64,000 nucleotides of DNA from Blastocatellia bacterium (GTDB lineage: Bacteria; Acidobacteriota; Blastocatellia; Pyrinomonadales; Pyrinomonadaceae), in the NCBI GenBank assembly GCA_003168335.1, contig PMSM01000013.1, positions 341,863-405,862 on the forward strand, in the 5' to 3' direction. Below are positions 1 through 8,892 of the stretch, in pieces (position 1 is the first letter of the stretch; each line of letters starts with the position of its first letter). The translations under genes were made by a program, and so were the position numbers. The notes under the pieces were generated by a model, which was not told the DNA's origin, did no database searches, and worked only from the letters and a program-made list of their open reading frames with translations.

Positions 1-3000
1 ACCGTGTCGCCTTCGGTCAGAAAGCGCGGCATCTCCAGACGCATGATCACGTCTTTGCGCGCGATCGTTTTTTGGACGGCAGCGCCGACGCGCGTATCGG
101 CGGTGACGGCGCGCGCAGTCGCCCGCCAGGTCGTCAGGTTGTCCGGCAGTGTGAAACTGACCGTGGCTTTGCCATCGCCGCCGGTGACGACGTCCGGTTG
201 CCAGAAAGCAGTGTCCTTAAATTCGCGCCGGATCGTCGGTTCGGCGTACGAACTCTCGTTCTTGAAGTCAGCCAGTTGATAAGACGATTTATTCCGGGCC
301 AGGTTCGCCGGTTTGTCGCCCGCATAGCCGGTGAAGGTGTAATGAATCGCGAGACTGGTTTGCACTGAGTCAAAGCGCTTGCCGTAAAACTCGCGTTTGA
401 TATTGCCGGCGGTGTCAGGCTGAATACTGTAGATCGCTTCGTCAATGATCCCGAGGCTCACTTCGGCGTTGGCGGCCGGCGATCCGTCCTCGTTGCGCGC
501 CAGAATTGTGTACGATGCCACATCGCGTGGCTTGAACTCCTTCTTATTCGGAACAATGTCGAGCTTCAGCATTTTGTCGCGCGCCGGCACGGCCAGGAGT
601 TGGCTCTGGTTGTACATGTCACTGTCTTTGACGAACGAGACGTCGAGATACACGTTCGGTTCATACTTGTGATCGATGGGTACGTCGATCACGATGCTGC
701 GTCCGGTCGCATCGATTTGGCGCACGGTGATGACTTGGGCCAGTTCGGTAGTTACTAATAAATGGGCTTTGTCCGCTGGCAGCATGGCCAGCACGTGCGC
801 CGTCTCGCCCGGCTTGTAGGATTTCTTGTCGGGCACAAGTTTGATCGACTTTTCGTCAAAGTCCCGGTACTGAAAATCAGACCATTCGCCCTTCTTGTCC
901 GGCGCCCAGAACGAGCCGCCGCGATTAACGATCTGTTTTCCGTTCTCGTTGACGATTGCCTTGACGTAGATACTGCCGGGCGAGGGAACCGTGAAATCAT
1001 AACTGCCGTTGCCCTGGCTGTCGGTATTCACCTCGGCCGTGGCCAGATCGCGTTCGTGCAGAACGTAATCGGTAGTCTTGTACTTATAGCCGTTGGTCTC
1101 TTCTTCTTTTTCGACTTTTTCCCACTTCTGTTCGACAAACTTCAGCGTGACTTTCTCAGACACCGGCTTGCCTGAATAGTCAGCCGTCTTGACTTTGACC
1201 TTCGCGGCGTCGCCCTGGTAGTAGAGATAACGTTCGGGATAAGCATCAGCGACTATCTTGCCGCGGGTGCCGATGAACGAAGCTGCGCCCTGCATTTCGC
1301 GGCGTGAGGCGTCGGTGACCTGGGCTTCCAGGCGGTAGGAATAGTCCCATTCGTCTTTCGCTTCAGGAGCCGGCACCTGGAATTCGACGGCCGCCTCGCC
1401 TTTGGAATTGAGTGAGGCGTCGCCCTCGGTCACGAGATCGCTGCCAGAGTAGCCGGGGTCATTTTCGTCTCCGCCTTCGTTTTCCGGCCCGGCCGCGTCG
1501 TCGAACTCGTCGCTCGAATCGCCGCCCCACCACCAGTGGTAATAGCGCTGCTTATAAATGTAGTAATGCACGTCGGCGTTGGTAACCGGCGCGCCAAAAA
1601 AGTAGTTCGCGCTGATAGTGAACTTTACTTTCTCGCCGACGGCGGCGAACTCTTTCGGGCCCGTGACCTTAACTTTGAACTCAGGTTTCTTGTATTCCTG
1701 AACTTCAAAGTAGCCGCTGGACTTTGCTTCGCCCACCGCGGCGGTAATGTTGTAACTGCCCAGCGGCGCTTCGTCCGCGATGTCCACCTCGCCGCTGAAA
1801 GTGCCGCGAGTCGAGAGTGGCAATTCCTTCTCGAAGACTTTGCCGTTGTTGGGATCCTCGATGGTGACGTTGACCGTCTTGCTGTCGAGCAGTTCGTATC
1901 CGTTGCGTCCAAATTTGCGCAGGATGCCTTTAAAATAGACTTTCTGGGCGGGGCGATAGATGGGCCGGTCGGTGTAGATATAGCTGGTTAGATCTTCACC
2001 GGTAAGAGCGTCGTCCTCGCCGCCTTCGCCGCCGAAGTAAAAAGACTCGACGTCCGAAATGACAAAGTTGTCGCGCTCCTTCGCCATGATCAGATAAGCG
2101 TTTTTAGTTTGCGATTCGGGGTCGACATCCTCGGGCGCGGCTTCGGTTGTTTGCGGCGCCTTGATCTCGGCTTTGAAAACACCGGTCTTGTCGGTTGAGC
2201 CGGTGGCGAGGGTTTGTTTGGCTTTAGTGACTTCGACGCTGACGCCTTCATGCGGCGCGCCGGATTTTCGATCGACGACATAGACCAGAACCTGGCCGTC
2301 CTTGGTCGTCTTTTCAATCATGGTGAGGTTGGTAACGATGGCGATTGAGTAAGCGCGCAGGTCTCCGTTCACCGCCTCGATAAGATAGACGCCCGCCTCA
2401 ACTTTTCCGAGCGAAACCATGCGGCTATCGTAGTCGTTCTCGAGCGGCGGCAGCTTCTCGCGCCAATCCTTAACTTTCTGATCCGGATTCAGCAGTGGGA
2501 CGCGCGCGTAATCGGTGGCCACATTGAGCGGCGTGCGCTCAGGCGTGTCCTCTTGGCGGAATTTTTGATTGAAAGTCTCGCGATGCTCTTTCAGCAAATG
2601 CGAGCGCACGTAATCCCGGACTGCCGAGAAAAGTGAAATCTTCAGGCGGTGCGTGCGCTCCAGAATCGAGACGCGGCTGCCATAACCCTGCGAGACTGCT
2701 TCCTTTTCCTTCTCGCCCATTTGATGTGGGTCGTCGAGTTGCTTAAAGAATTTCGAGGGGTCCTTAACCCGATAGACACGAAAGTCCAGATAGTCGACAT
2801 TCTGGTAGCTGGCCCACATCCGCGCCGACTCGTTCGGCGAGTAAGTGCGATTGGTGGTCAGCGAGAAGTAGGGCTTACTGCTGACAATCGTTGGTCCGGG
2901 CGGCGGCGCCTCTGCGGACGGTCGCGCGGCGCGCGAGCGAATGATGTTGAATCCGAAAGCCGAGGCAACGATTGCCAGATAGATCGCCGCGGTTGCCAGA

Positions 3001-3032
3001 TAACGAGGTAGACGCGATTTAGTTTGCGACAC
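1..3032 (-). CDS. alpha-2-macroglobulin family protein, 3' end outside window
   Basis: About 1010 codons are visible and the C-terminal part lies beyond the window. The start is GTG at 3032 with GGAGG nine bases upstream; I read this frame by hand because it runs off the edge. The protein opens with one membrane/signal segment (LATAAIYLAIVASAFGF). MG-type beta domains follow, with the MG2 signature TDRPIYRPAQKVYFKG and later a KSYKPGETAHVLA segment. The A2M-domain start (FWQPDVVTGGDGKATVSFTL, then TTWRATARAVT) is near the edge. Bacterial A2Ms are periplasmic or lipoprotein protease traps; here the N-terminus looks like an anchor without a lipobox. Whether a CXEQ thioester exists cannot be seen. 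An acidic insert (DSSDEFDDAAGPENEGG) sits between MG domains. The DUF1175 gene lies directly upstream on the same strand. Confidence 0.93.
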   Translation of the reverse strand, partial: MSQTKSRLPRYLATAAIYLAIVASAFGFNIIRSRAARPSAEAPPPGPTIVSSKPYFSLTTNRTYSPNESARMWASYQNVDYLDFRVYRVKDPSKFFKQLDDPHQMGEKEKEAVSQGYGSRVSILERTHRLKISLFSAVRDYVRSHLLKEHRETFNQKFRQEDTPERTPLNVATDYARVPLLNPDQKVKDWREKLPPLENDYDSRMVSLGKVEAGVYLIEAVNGDLRAYSIAIVTNLTMIEKTTKDGQVLVYVVDRKSGAPHEGVSVEVTKAKQTLATGSTDKTGVFKAEIKAPQTTEAAPEDVDPESQTKNAYLIMAKERDNFVISDVESFYFGGEGGEDDALTGEDLTSYIYTDRPIYRPAQKVYFKGILRKFGRNGYELLDSKTVNVTIEDPNNGKVFEKELPLSTRGTFSGEVDIADEAPLGSYNITAAVGEAKSSGYFEVQEYKKPEFKVKVTGPKEFAAVGEKVKFTISANYFFGAPVTNADVHYYIYKQRYYHWWWGGDSSDEFDDAAGPENEGGDENDPGYSGSDLVTEGDASLNSKGEAAVEFQVPAPEAKDEWDYSYRLEAQVTDASRREMQGAASFIGTRGKIVADAYPERYLYYQGDAAKVKVKTADYSGKPVSEKVTLKFVEQKWEKVEKEEETNGYKYKTTDYVLHERDLATAEVNTDSQGNGSYDFTVPSPGSIYVKAIVNENGKQIVNRGGSFWAPDKKGEWSDFQYRDFDEKSIKLVPDKKSYKPGETAHVLAMLPADKAHLLVTTELAQVITVRQIDATGRSIVIDVPIDHKYEPNVYLDVSFVKDSDMYNQSQLLAVPARDKMLKLDIVPNKKEFKPRDVASYTILARNEDGSPAANAEVSLGIIDEAIYSIQPDTAGNIKREFYGKRFDSVQTSLAIHYTFTGYAGDKPANLARNKSSYQLADFKNESSYAEPTIRREFKDTAFWQPDVVTGGDGKATVSFTLPDNLTTWRATARAVTADTRVGAAVQKTIARKDVIMRLEMPRFLTEGDT

Positions 3033-3075
3033 GTTTGGTTGCCTCCGACAGGAACACGAATCCAGGAACTGACGA

Positions 3076-3246
3076 GCGCGGCTGTGCCGCTCGATGTGCG
3101 GAAAGGCTTCGCCTTTCCGAGAGTTGGTATCTAGAAGCGGCGAGGCTGTGCCTCGCGCCGCTCTTATGAGGCATAGCCTCAGAACAGAAATAGAAAGTGT
3201 TTCGGAAAGGCAGAGCCTTTCCGCACATCAGGCGGCGGAGCCGCGA
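3076..3246. repeat. paired palindromic repeat (REPIN-like) between DUF1175 and A2M genes
   Basis: Two inverted 28-base arms, 3093-3120 and 3202-3229, match with only two central mismatches. Each arm is itself a hairpin (GGAAAGGC...GCCTTTCC). Looser outer arms (GCGGCTGTGCCGC and GCGGCGGAGCCGC) extend the pair. Between them are smaller palindromes such as GAGGCTGTGCCTC and GAGGCATAGCCTC. No gene is supported here; the short reading frames are translations of the repeat. Confidence 0.8.
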
Positions 3247-3289
3247 TACACCGAACTTGTGGTTAATCTGCATTGAATGGTTCATTAAC

Positions 3290-4204
3290 TCACTGCAGGA
3301 TCTTCAATCGATAAAACCCGATAAAGTTGTGATTGCTTTCCACCGGCCGCCAGCGCGGATCAGGGTGGCGGTCAAGGACTGAAAGCTGAACCTTTTTTAC
3401 TGTTCCCTGATCGGTCGGCGATGACCCGGTGTGATAGACCACCCAGTCCTGCGCGCCATTCGGCGCGATCCGCGCTGAGCCGAGCAAGATCATCACGTGA
3501 TAGGGAAACTTCCGCACCCACGGTTGATAGAAGAAAAGCAGATCGCCGGGCTGGGCCTCGCGCCGATCACGGCTGACAAAGACGCTGTTGAAATTCTTTA
3601 GTGAGCGGCCGTCAGCAAACTCTGAGAACCTCCCGTTGCGCAGGTCGCTCTCATGAAAAGACCCAAAGTCCGTGCGAAAGATTTTCTCGCCGAGCGGATT
3701 CTGATCGAGATCAAAGCCGGCCACATCCGGCGCGATGGTTTCATAGCCCGGCCCCATTTTCTGAAACCAGACCCGATTGTGACGACGCAGCGCTTCGCGC
3801 ATCGCAAATCGCACCATTCCGGCGCAGTCGCGCTGTTCGGCGTTCCATTGATCGCTCAATTGATAGAACTGATTTTCGGCGATCGCCGTGAACCAGCGTC
3901 GAAAACTGTCGCGATCCTGAAACGTGTGCAACTCGGCAACGTCCGGAATGCCGTCGCTGTCTGAGTCGATTAGCTTTGCTTCGGCGGACGTGCTGGTCGA
4001 AGCGGAACTAGCGGCCGCGCTTTCTGCCTCCTGCTTTCTGCCTCCGGCCTTCTGCTTGATTGAGGCGGGCGCCCCTTCGAAACCACGCGCACGCGGCAGC
4101 AAACCTCTAAAGCTCCACGCCAGCGCTGCGAGCAGGATCAAGAGGATGCTCGCCATCGTCACCAGGCGCTTCGAAGGGGCACGCATTTGATAGGACATCA
4201 GCAT
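3290..4204 (-). CDS. DUF1175 (YfaT-like) exported protein
   Basis: About 304 residues. Several starts are possible (TTG 4213, ATG 4204, 4198, 4186) and none has a good ribosome site; ATG 4204 is a compromise. A membrane/signal segment (LVTMASILLILLAALAWSF) is followed by a low-complexity linker, then the DUF1175 domain. Family features are DCAGMVRFAMREAL (candidate Cys nucleophile), PGDLLFFYQPW and FPYHVMILLG (candidate His), which resemble NlpC/P60-type papain-fold enzymes. In enterobacteria and pseudomonads DUF1175 genes sit beside bacterial alpha-2-macroglobulin genes, as here, so a shared envelope or protease-defence role is inferred. The linker KQKAGGRKQEAESAAAS is encoded by a CTGCTTTCTGCCTCC-type repeat also seen between genes, which suggests an inserted repeat. 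Confidence 0.85.
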   Translation of the reverse strand: MLMSYQMRAPSKRLVTMASILLILLAALAWSFRGLLPRARGFEGAPASIKQKAGGRKQEAESAAASSASTSTSAEAKLIDSDSDGIPDVAELHTFQDRDSFRRWFTAIAENQFYQLSDQWNAEQRDCAGMVRFAMREALRRHNRVWFQKMGPGYETIAPDVAGFDLDQNPLGEKIFRTDFGSFHESDLRNGRFSEFADGRSLKNFNSVFVSRDRREAQPGDLLFFYQPWVRKFPYHVMILLGSARIAPNGAQDWVVYHTGSSPTDQGTVKKVQLSVLDRHPDPRWRPVESNHNFIGFYRLKILQ

Positions 4205-4511
4205 TGCTGACAACTAATACGCCGTTTATGTATCAAGAGATACGCGGATGCTATCACGTATCCGGCAGGCCAACCACTGTAATATCCGGGCCTGATACGT
4301 CGCGGGCGAGTGTGGATTCCCTCAGTCGCGTATCGCATGCTAAGCTGCGCACAATCTGCCGCGACTGTGGCTCTGCGAGTGCGGATTGCGATAAGTCTTT
4401 TCGGCGGACAGCGCAAGGTACAGAACCGGCAGCGGTAGCGACCGGGTCTGAGGTCAAGCAAGTTCTAGTGTTGATAGATCACCCGCTTGCTACCGCAAGC
4501 GGTTCCGTAAC
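4205..4511. repeat. gene-free stretch with ~95-bp inverted-repeat element, copy 1 of family B
   Basis: The divergent intergenic region holds an element at 4417-4511. Its left arm 4417-4446 begins GGTACAGAACCGGCAGCGG; its right arm 4483-4511 reads CCGCTTGCTACCGCAAGCGG then TTCCGTAAC. The arms are imperfect inverted copies. Related elements are at 41151-41228 and 45142-45303. The right end abuts the ATG of the next gene, so the element occupies its leader. Nothing else was recognised in 4214-4416; the promoters of the two divergent genes must lie here but no convincing boxes were picked. Confidence 0.8.
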
Positions 4512-6965
4512 ATGCCCAAAGAGAACGCCAATCCCGCTGCCATTCTTGAAGCCATCCGGAAGATCGAGATCGTGTCTGAGCTGCTCGAGGAAAAGAACAA
4601 AAACAATCTGAAAATGATCGCCGAAGGGAAAGTGTCGGGTGGCAAGCAAATCGGTCCGTATGCGCGTTTGCTTACTTACTCTGCGGGCGAAGTGATCATG
4701 ACCGAGGGCGAATGGGGCGGAAACACCTTTTATTTTTCGGTCGACGGAGAGTTGCACGTTTATGTCGCGGACGAGTCGGGTCAAAAACGGAAGGTGGGCA
4801 CAGTTCAGCCGGGCACGTGCTTTGGCGAGATGTCGATTCTCGCCGGCGTTCCCCGCAATGCCACCATCGTCACCGCTCCCTCCGGTGGCGACGCGACGGT
4901 TTTGGAAATGGTCAGGCCGGCCCTCAGGCTCTTAAGGTCGCTAAGAAAATTCGCCGAGAAGGTTGACGCGAGTTATCGACTTCATGGCCTGGGAAATACG
5001 GTCGCCGCGATCCAGGAAGAGACCGGCGAGGCCTTGAGCGCAATCGAGTTGGTTGCACTCGGCAATCTGGCGCAGTTTATGGCCTACGGCAAGCACCATC
5101 TGCTGGTCGAAGAAGGGAAGCCGATCGAAAAGCTGCTCCTGATTCGCAGCGGCTGGGTGCGCCGCGTGCGCGGTGTGCCGATTTATAAGGACCTCACGGA
5201 CAGTGCCGGGCCAAGTGTGCTGATCCCCGAGGATTTTCTGGGGGCGGGCAATTGCCTGGGATTAGAGGCGCTCAGCGGCCAGGCGACCTGGCAATATTCA
5301 GCCGAGCTGATGGCTCGGACTGAGGTGCTGGAGATTTCATTGTCTGAACTGCGCGGCGACCGGAAACTCTGCGAGCGAGTTTTGAAAGCCTTCGGTGATT
5401 TTTCCGTCGCCGATGATGATACGAGCGTGCGCGCTCGCGCTGAGCCGAAGGTTCTGGCTGCGGCCGAGAAAGAAATCACAACCGGAATCGTCGACGCGGT
5501 CAACCTGCTGGTCATGGACATGGATTTGTGCGTGCGTTGCGGTAATTGCTCGCTCGCCTGTCATAAGGTCCATGGCCAATCGCGGCTCCTGCGTCGCGGC
5601 ATACACATTGAACGTCCTCAGCAGATCGGATCCAAGGCTACGCAACACGTGCTGGCACCTTCAGTGTGCATGCACTGTAAGGATCCTGAGTGCCTGACCG
5701 GCTGTCCCACGGGTGCGATTTTTCGCGATCCGAAAGGACAGGTAGACATCAATATAGACACTTGCATTGGCTGTTTCGATTGCGCGACGCAATGTCCTTA
5801 CAACGCCATCTCGATGGTTCCTCGCGAGGGATCGCCGACCGTGCCGCTGGATTTGAAGACCCGCATAAGCAATCTGTTCAGCTTCAACGTCCAGAAGCCC
5901 GCGGCGGCCGTCGAAAGCGACGACATGGTGGCTATCAAGTGCAATCTCTGTGAAAGCACGACCTTGAATCCGAGCGGTGCGTCGCGTCCGGCTTATTCGT
6001 GTGAAGAGAACTGCCCCACCGGAGCGCTGGTCCGGGTCAACCCGCAGGAATATTTCGGCGAGATTGAAAAGACCCTCGGTCTTGTCTTCCGGGATCAGAC
6101 GCACGCTATCGGTCGCAATATACATAAAAGCGATCCGATCGCCAGGCTCTGGCACATCGGCGGTGTCTTGGTGACGATAGCCATCGCCGGCGTGATTGGC
6201 TGGGCGGTCCTGCATTACGGATTCCGGGAGCACCTGCGCGGAACCTGGCTGACGATGCGTTGGGTAACCGGGCTGGTGGGTCTGGTGGGAATCGCGGGTG
6301 CGATAACCTATCCGGGTCGAAAGCAAGTGTATCGCCGGCGCGTGGGTGCTTTGCGTTACTGGCTGCTGGCGCATATTTATCTTGGGGCGCTCGGGGGCAT
6401 CGTGTTGCTCATGCACGGCGGCAGTCATGGCGGCAGCTGGTTGACCTCGGTGTTGATGCTTTGGTTTGACGCGGTGATCGTGACGGGCCTTTTCGGACTG
6501 TTTTGTTACCTGATTGTGCCGCGCATCATGACCAGTATCGAAGGCGATCCGTTGCTGATCGAAGATCTGGAAGGACGCCGGGCTGAGCTGCGCGAAGAGT
6601 TGGCGACGATCAGCGGCAAAGGCGACGCGCAACTACGTGATTTGATCGAACGAAGAGTGCGCCGCCATTTCTCATCACTCCGGTATCTCATGAGACAGTA
6701 TCTGCGCGGCCAGGACTTGACCGCATCGTTGGCGAAAGGCCGTCTGGAGTTCAAAGACGAAATGGCCACCCTTGGCGACCGGGAAAAACGCCACTTATTT
6801 TTGAAAGCGATTGAGCGGGCGGCGACCCTCCGACGAGTGGAATCGCTGATCTATCTTCACCGGCTCCTCAAAGTGTGGCTGGCGCCCCATGTCATTTCAA
6901 CGTCGGTGATGTTGGCTCTGATGGTTGTGCACATTATTCAGGTCGTGTTTTTTAACGTTCGCTAG
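4512..6965 (+). CDS. cNMP-binding / 4Fe-4S ferredoxin / membrane fusion protein
   Basis: 817 residues. Residues about 50-150 form a cyclic-nucleotide-binding domain (GEWGGNTFYFSVDGELHVY, GTCFGEMSILAGVPRNAT, where the GE...RNA phosphate-binding cassette is recognisable). Residues 185-295 form a second, degenerate one. Residues 330-505 are a DmsB/HybA-like ferredoxin region with Cys 340/343/346/350, 386/389/394/398, 418/421/424/428 and 477/480/497/501, enough for four 4Fe-4S clusters. Five membrane segments follow (about 549-568, 584-600, 615-635, 646-669, 792-813), with His 621, 635, 793 and 807 as possible heme-b ligands. A charged helical region of about 110 residues separates segments 4 and 5. 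It probably passes electrons between a cytoplasmic Fe-S arm and membrane quinone or heme under nucleotide control; that is inference. The next gene, an FHA-cytochrome, is codirectional. No Shine-Dalgarno is seen before ATG 4512. Confidence 0.85.
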   Translation: MPKENANPAAILEAIRKIEIVSELLEEKNKNNLKMIAEGKVSGGKQIGPYARLLTYSAGEVIMTEGEWGGNTFYFSVDGELHVYVADESGQKRKVGTVQPGTCFGEMSILAGVPRNATIVTAPSGGDATVLEMVRPALRLLRSLRKFAEKVDASYRLHGLGNTVAAIQEETGEALSAIELVALGNLAQFMAYGKHHLLVEEGKPIEKLLLIRSGWVRRVRGVPIYKDLTDSAGPSVLIPEDFLGAGNCLGLEALSGQATWQYSAELMARTEVLEISLSELRGDRKLCERVLKAFGDFSVADDDTSVRARAEPKVLAAAEKEITTGIVDAVNLLVMDMDLCVRCGNCSLACHKVHGQSRLLRRGIHIERPQQIGSKATQHVLAPSVCMHCKDPECLTGCPTGAIFRDPKGQVDINIDTCIGCFDCATQCPYNAISMVPREGSPTVPLDLKTRISNLFSFNVQKPAAAVESDDMVAIKCNLCESTTLNPSGASRPAYSCEENCPTGALVRVNPQEYFGEIEKTLGLVFRDQTHAIGRNIHKSDPIARLWHIGGVLVTIAIAGVIGWAVLHYGFREHLRGTWLTMRWVTGLVGLVGIAGAITYPGRKQVYRRRVGALRYWLLAHIYLGALGGIVLLMHGGSHGGSWLTSVLMLWFDAVIVTGLFGLFCYLIVPRIMTSIEGDPLLIEDLEGRRAELREELATISGKGDAQLRDLIERRVRRHFSSLRYLMRQYLRGQDLTASLAKGRLEFKDEMATLGDREKRHLFLKAIERAATLRRVESLIYLHRLLKVWLAPHVISTSVMLALMVVHIIQVVFFNVR

Positions 6966-6984
6966 TGGTCAGTGGTCGTTTGTT

Positions 6985-7125
6985 AGTTGTTGCTCCCTTC
7001 TCCCTCTGGGAGAAGGGCTGAGGAAGAGGGCGCGAAGCGTGAGATGTCGATCACAGTCCCTCTCCCTAACCCTCTCCCGAAGGGAGAGGGGACAGAGCCA
7101 AAGGAAAACCCCTGACTTCTGACCT
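6985..7125. repeat. polypyrimidine/polypurine hairpin repeat between redox genes
   Basis: CTTCTCCCTCTGGGAGAAGG forms a hairpin at about 7000-7018. CCCTCTCCC...GGGAGAGGGG forms a second at about 7062-7092. This 'ctctccctaaccctctcccgaa' type of sequence recurs between genes in many bacterial genomes. It is flanked by AGTGGTCAGTGGTC-like and CTGACTTCTGACCTCTG-like short repeats, which leaves no ordinary Shine-Dalgarno before ATG 7133. Confidence 0.7.
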
Positions 7126-7132
7126 CTGTTTT

Positions 7133-8602
7133 ATGGAAGCTACCTTCATCATCATCCGTGAGGACTTGCAGGTCGATCCGGTGACGATCGTTGCCGAAGG
7201 CCTGCTGGTCGGGCGACTGCCTACCTGCGAACTGCTCCTGAACCACCCGTCGGTTTCCCGTCTGCATGCCGGCATCACCAGCGCCGACGGTGACTTTTAC
7301 ATTCGTAATCTTCGCCCCGGCAATCCCATCATGCTCAACGGCGCGCGCCTGGAAGAATACGAAGCGCTGGCTGACGGCGATGTCATCGGCGTTGGTCCGT
7401 TTACTCTGAACATCCACTTCGTGCAAGGCACGCTGGTCATCCAAGTATCGTTACAGATTGCCGCGACCGCGGGTGACGCGGTAACGCGCCGGGAAGCATC
7501 CGGGCTTTGGGAGCTGCCCACGACAGTGCACCTGGAATTGCCGAGCACCCCGCCGGAAGGACACCTTGCAGAAGCAGCGCATAAGAAGCCGGCGGCACGA
7601 AAAGCAAAGCCTGCCGCGGACAGTTCAAAGGCCCTCGACGTTTTTTGGGACAAGCGCATCACCGCGGCGACCAAGACGATCAAGCCGTCTCCACTTTTTC
7701 CGCTCACCGGGCGACCGAGCGGTAAAGCCCAGTCTGTCTGGACCCCGACTACCGATCTAAGACGGCGCTGGCCGGCGTCGCTGATGCTCTGGAGCGCGAT
7801 TCCGATCGCTTTACTGTCAGTGGCGGGCGCGCTCTTCTATGCCTCGGCGTTTGCTCCGGCCCCAATCTCTGAGGCACACACCAGATCCAGCAGACTGCTG
7901 TCGCCGCCGGTGGCGAACCGTGCGAACGCCGGCTCGTGTACTTCCTGTCACGCGTTCAGAGCGGACATGGAAGCGAAGTGCTCAGCGTGTCACGCGACGG
8001 AGGCTTTTGTGGCCACAGTGATCCAGCCGCACATGAATGCCGGCATCGGTTGCGTGGCTTGTCACAGCGAACATCGCGGCGTGGAGTTCAACGCCATAGA
8101 TGGAGCGCTGCAATCGTGTGCCGAATGCCATAACGACAGTAACCAGACTCTCTACAACGGAAAGAAAGTCAGCACCCCGCACGGTGGGACATTTGGCTAT
8201 CCGGTGATCAATGGTCAGTGGAAGTGGGCCGGACTCGACCCGGAAGAGTTGCTCCAGCGAAAGACCCCGTTGAAGCTGGAGCGGCTACCGAGCGACAGCG
8301 AGAATCAATGGCGCAGCAAACAGTTCCATGCAGTCCATGCGTATCGGGTTCGTGCGATTGGAGGGCTTCCGGGAGACAAAGAAGGCGAATTGAGCTGTCC
8401 GAGTTGTCATGCTACGCAAAACCCTCCCGATTTAGCTACGCCACGAACGACGTGCGCCAAGTGCCACAACGGTCAAGAGGATCCCCGGGCGCGACATCAG
8501 GTGATCGCTGCCGACAAACCTAACTGCACCTCATGCCATATTCAGCACCGTCTGGACAAAAGACATTGGAATCCGGGTTTACTGGCGAAAGCGACGCAAT
8601 GA
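7133..8602 (+). CDS. FHA-domain / heptaheme cytochrome c fusion protein
   Basis: 489 residues. The N-terminal cytoplasmic FHA domain (about 20-100) keeps the phosphothreonine-binding core: GR at 27-28, SRLH at 42-45 and NG at 69-70. A proline/lysine-rich linker (130-205) leads to one membrane segment (about 214-237). The rest would be periplasmic and carries seven CXXCH heme c motifs: CTSCH, CSACH, CVACH, CAECH, CPSCH, CAKCH and CTSCH (residues about 269-469). Topology with positive residues (RRRW) before the segment puts FHA inside and hemes outside. It lies 167 bases after the cNMP/Fe-S protein and probably works with it, coupling a phosphorylation or nucleotide signal to periplasmic electron transfer. 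That link is inference; each domain call is firm. Confidence 0.9.
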   Translation: MEATFIIIREDLQVDPVTIVAEGLLVGRLPTCELLLNHPSVSRLHAGITSADGDFYIRNLRPGNPIMLNGARLEEYEALADGDVIGVGPFTLNIHFVQGTLVIQVSLQIAATAGDAVTRREASGLWELPTTVHLELPSTPPEGHLAEAAHKKPAARKAKPAADSSKALDVFWDKRITAATKTIKPSPLFPLTGRPSGKAQSVWTPTTDLRRRWPASLMLWSAIPIALLSVAGALFYASAFAPAPISEAHTRSSRLLSPPVANRANAGSCTSCHAFRADMEAKCSACHATEAFVATVIQPHMNAGIGCVACHSEHRGVEFNAIDGALQSCAECHNDSNQTLYNGKKVSTPHGGTFGYPVINGQWKWAGLDPEELLQRKTPLKLERLPSDSENQWRSKQFHAVHAYRVRAIGGLPGDKEGELSCPSCHATQNPPDLATPRTTCAKCHNGQEDPRARHQVIAADKPNCTSCHIQHRLDKRHWNPGLLAKATQ

Positions 8603-8892
8603 ATTTGAGGATTGTCCGTTGAGAGGGCGACGAGAGTTGAAGCGCCAAAGGCGCGAAATGTAAAAGCCCAGGGCATCGCCCTGGGTTCCGGCATTAGAAG
8701 AAAGACCAATTAGCCCCAACGGGGCGAAATGATGGTGGCAGAGAGAGGATGCAGCGTGTATGCCGCGCCTTCAGCGCTCGCGGGTCTTCGTTGCTGCGAC
8801 CTGGGGCGTTGCCCCAGGCTATTGCATTGCGCGCTTTCAGCGCTCTCTAAATCTTCGGATTATTTGCTGAGAAGTTGAATGACGTGGCAACG
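8603..8892. repeat. intergenic palindrome cluster
   Basis: Several short hairpins occupy the region between two convergent cytochrome genes: GCGCCAAAGGCGC (8642 on), CCCAGGGCATCGCCCTGGG (8668 on), GCCCCAACGGGGC (8714 on), GCGCCTTCAGCGCTC, CCTGGGGCGTTGCCCCAGG (about 8800) and GCGCTTTCAGCGCTC (about 8831). The two CCTGGG-type hairpins are related inverted copies. No gene or clear T-tract terminator was found. Confidence 0.65.

Noticed and set aside
5661..6632. 323-codon open frame on the minus strand
   Set aside because: It lies fully opposite the cNMP/Fe-S gene, whose motifs are unambiguous, and its translation has no domain or signal.
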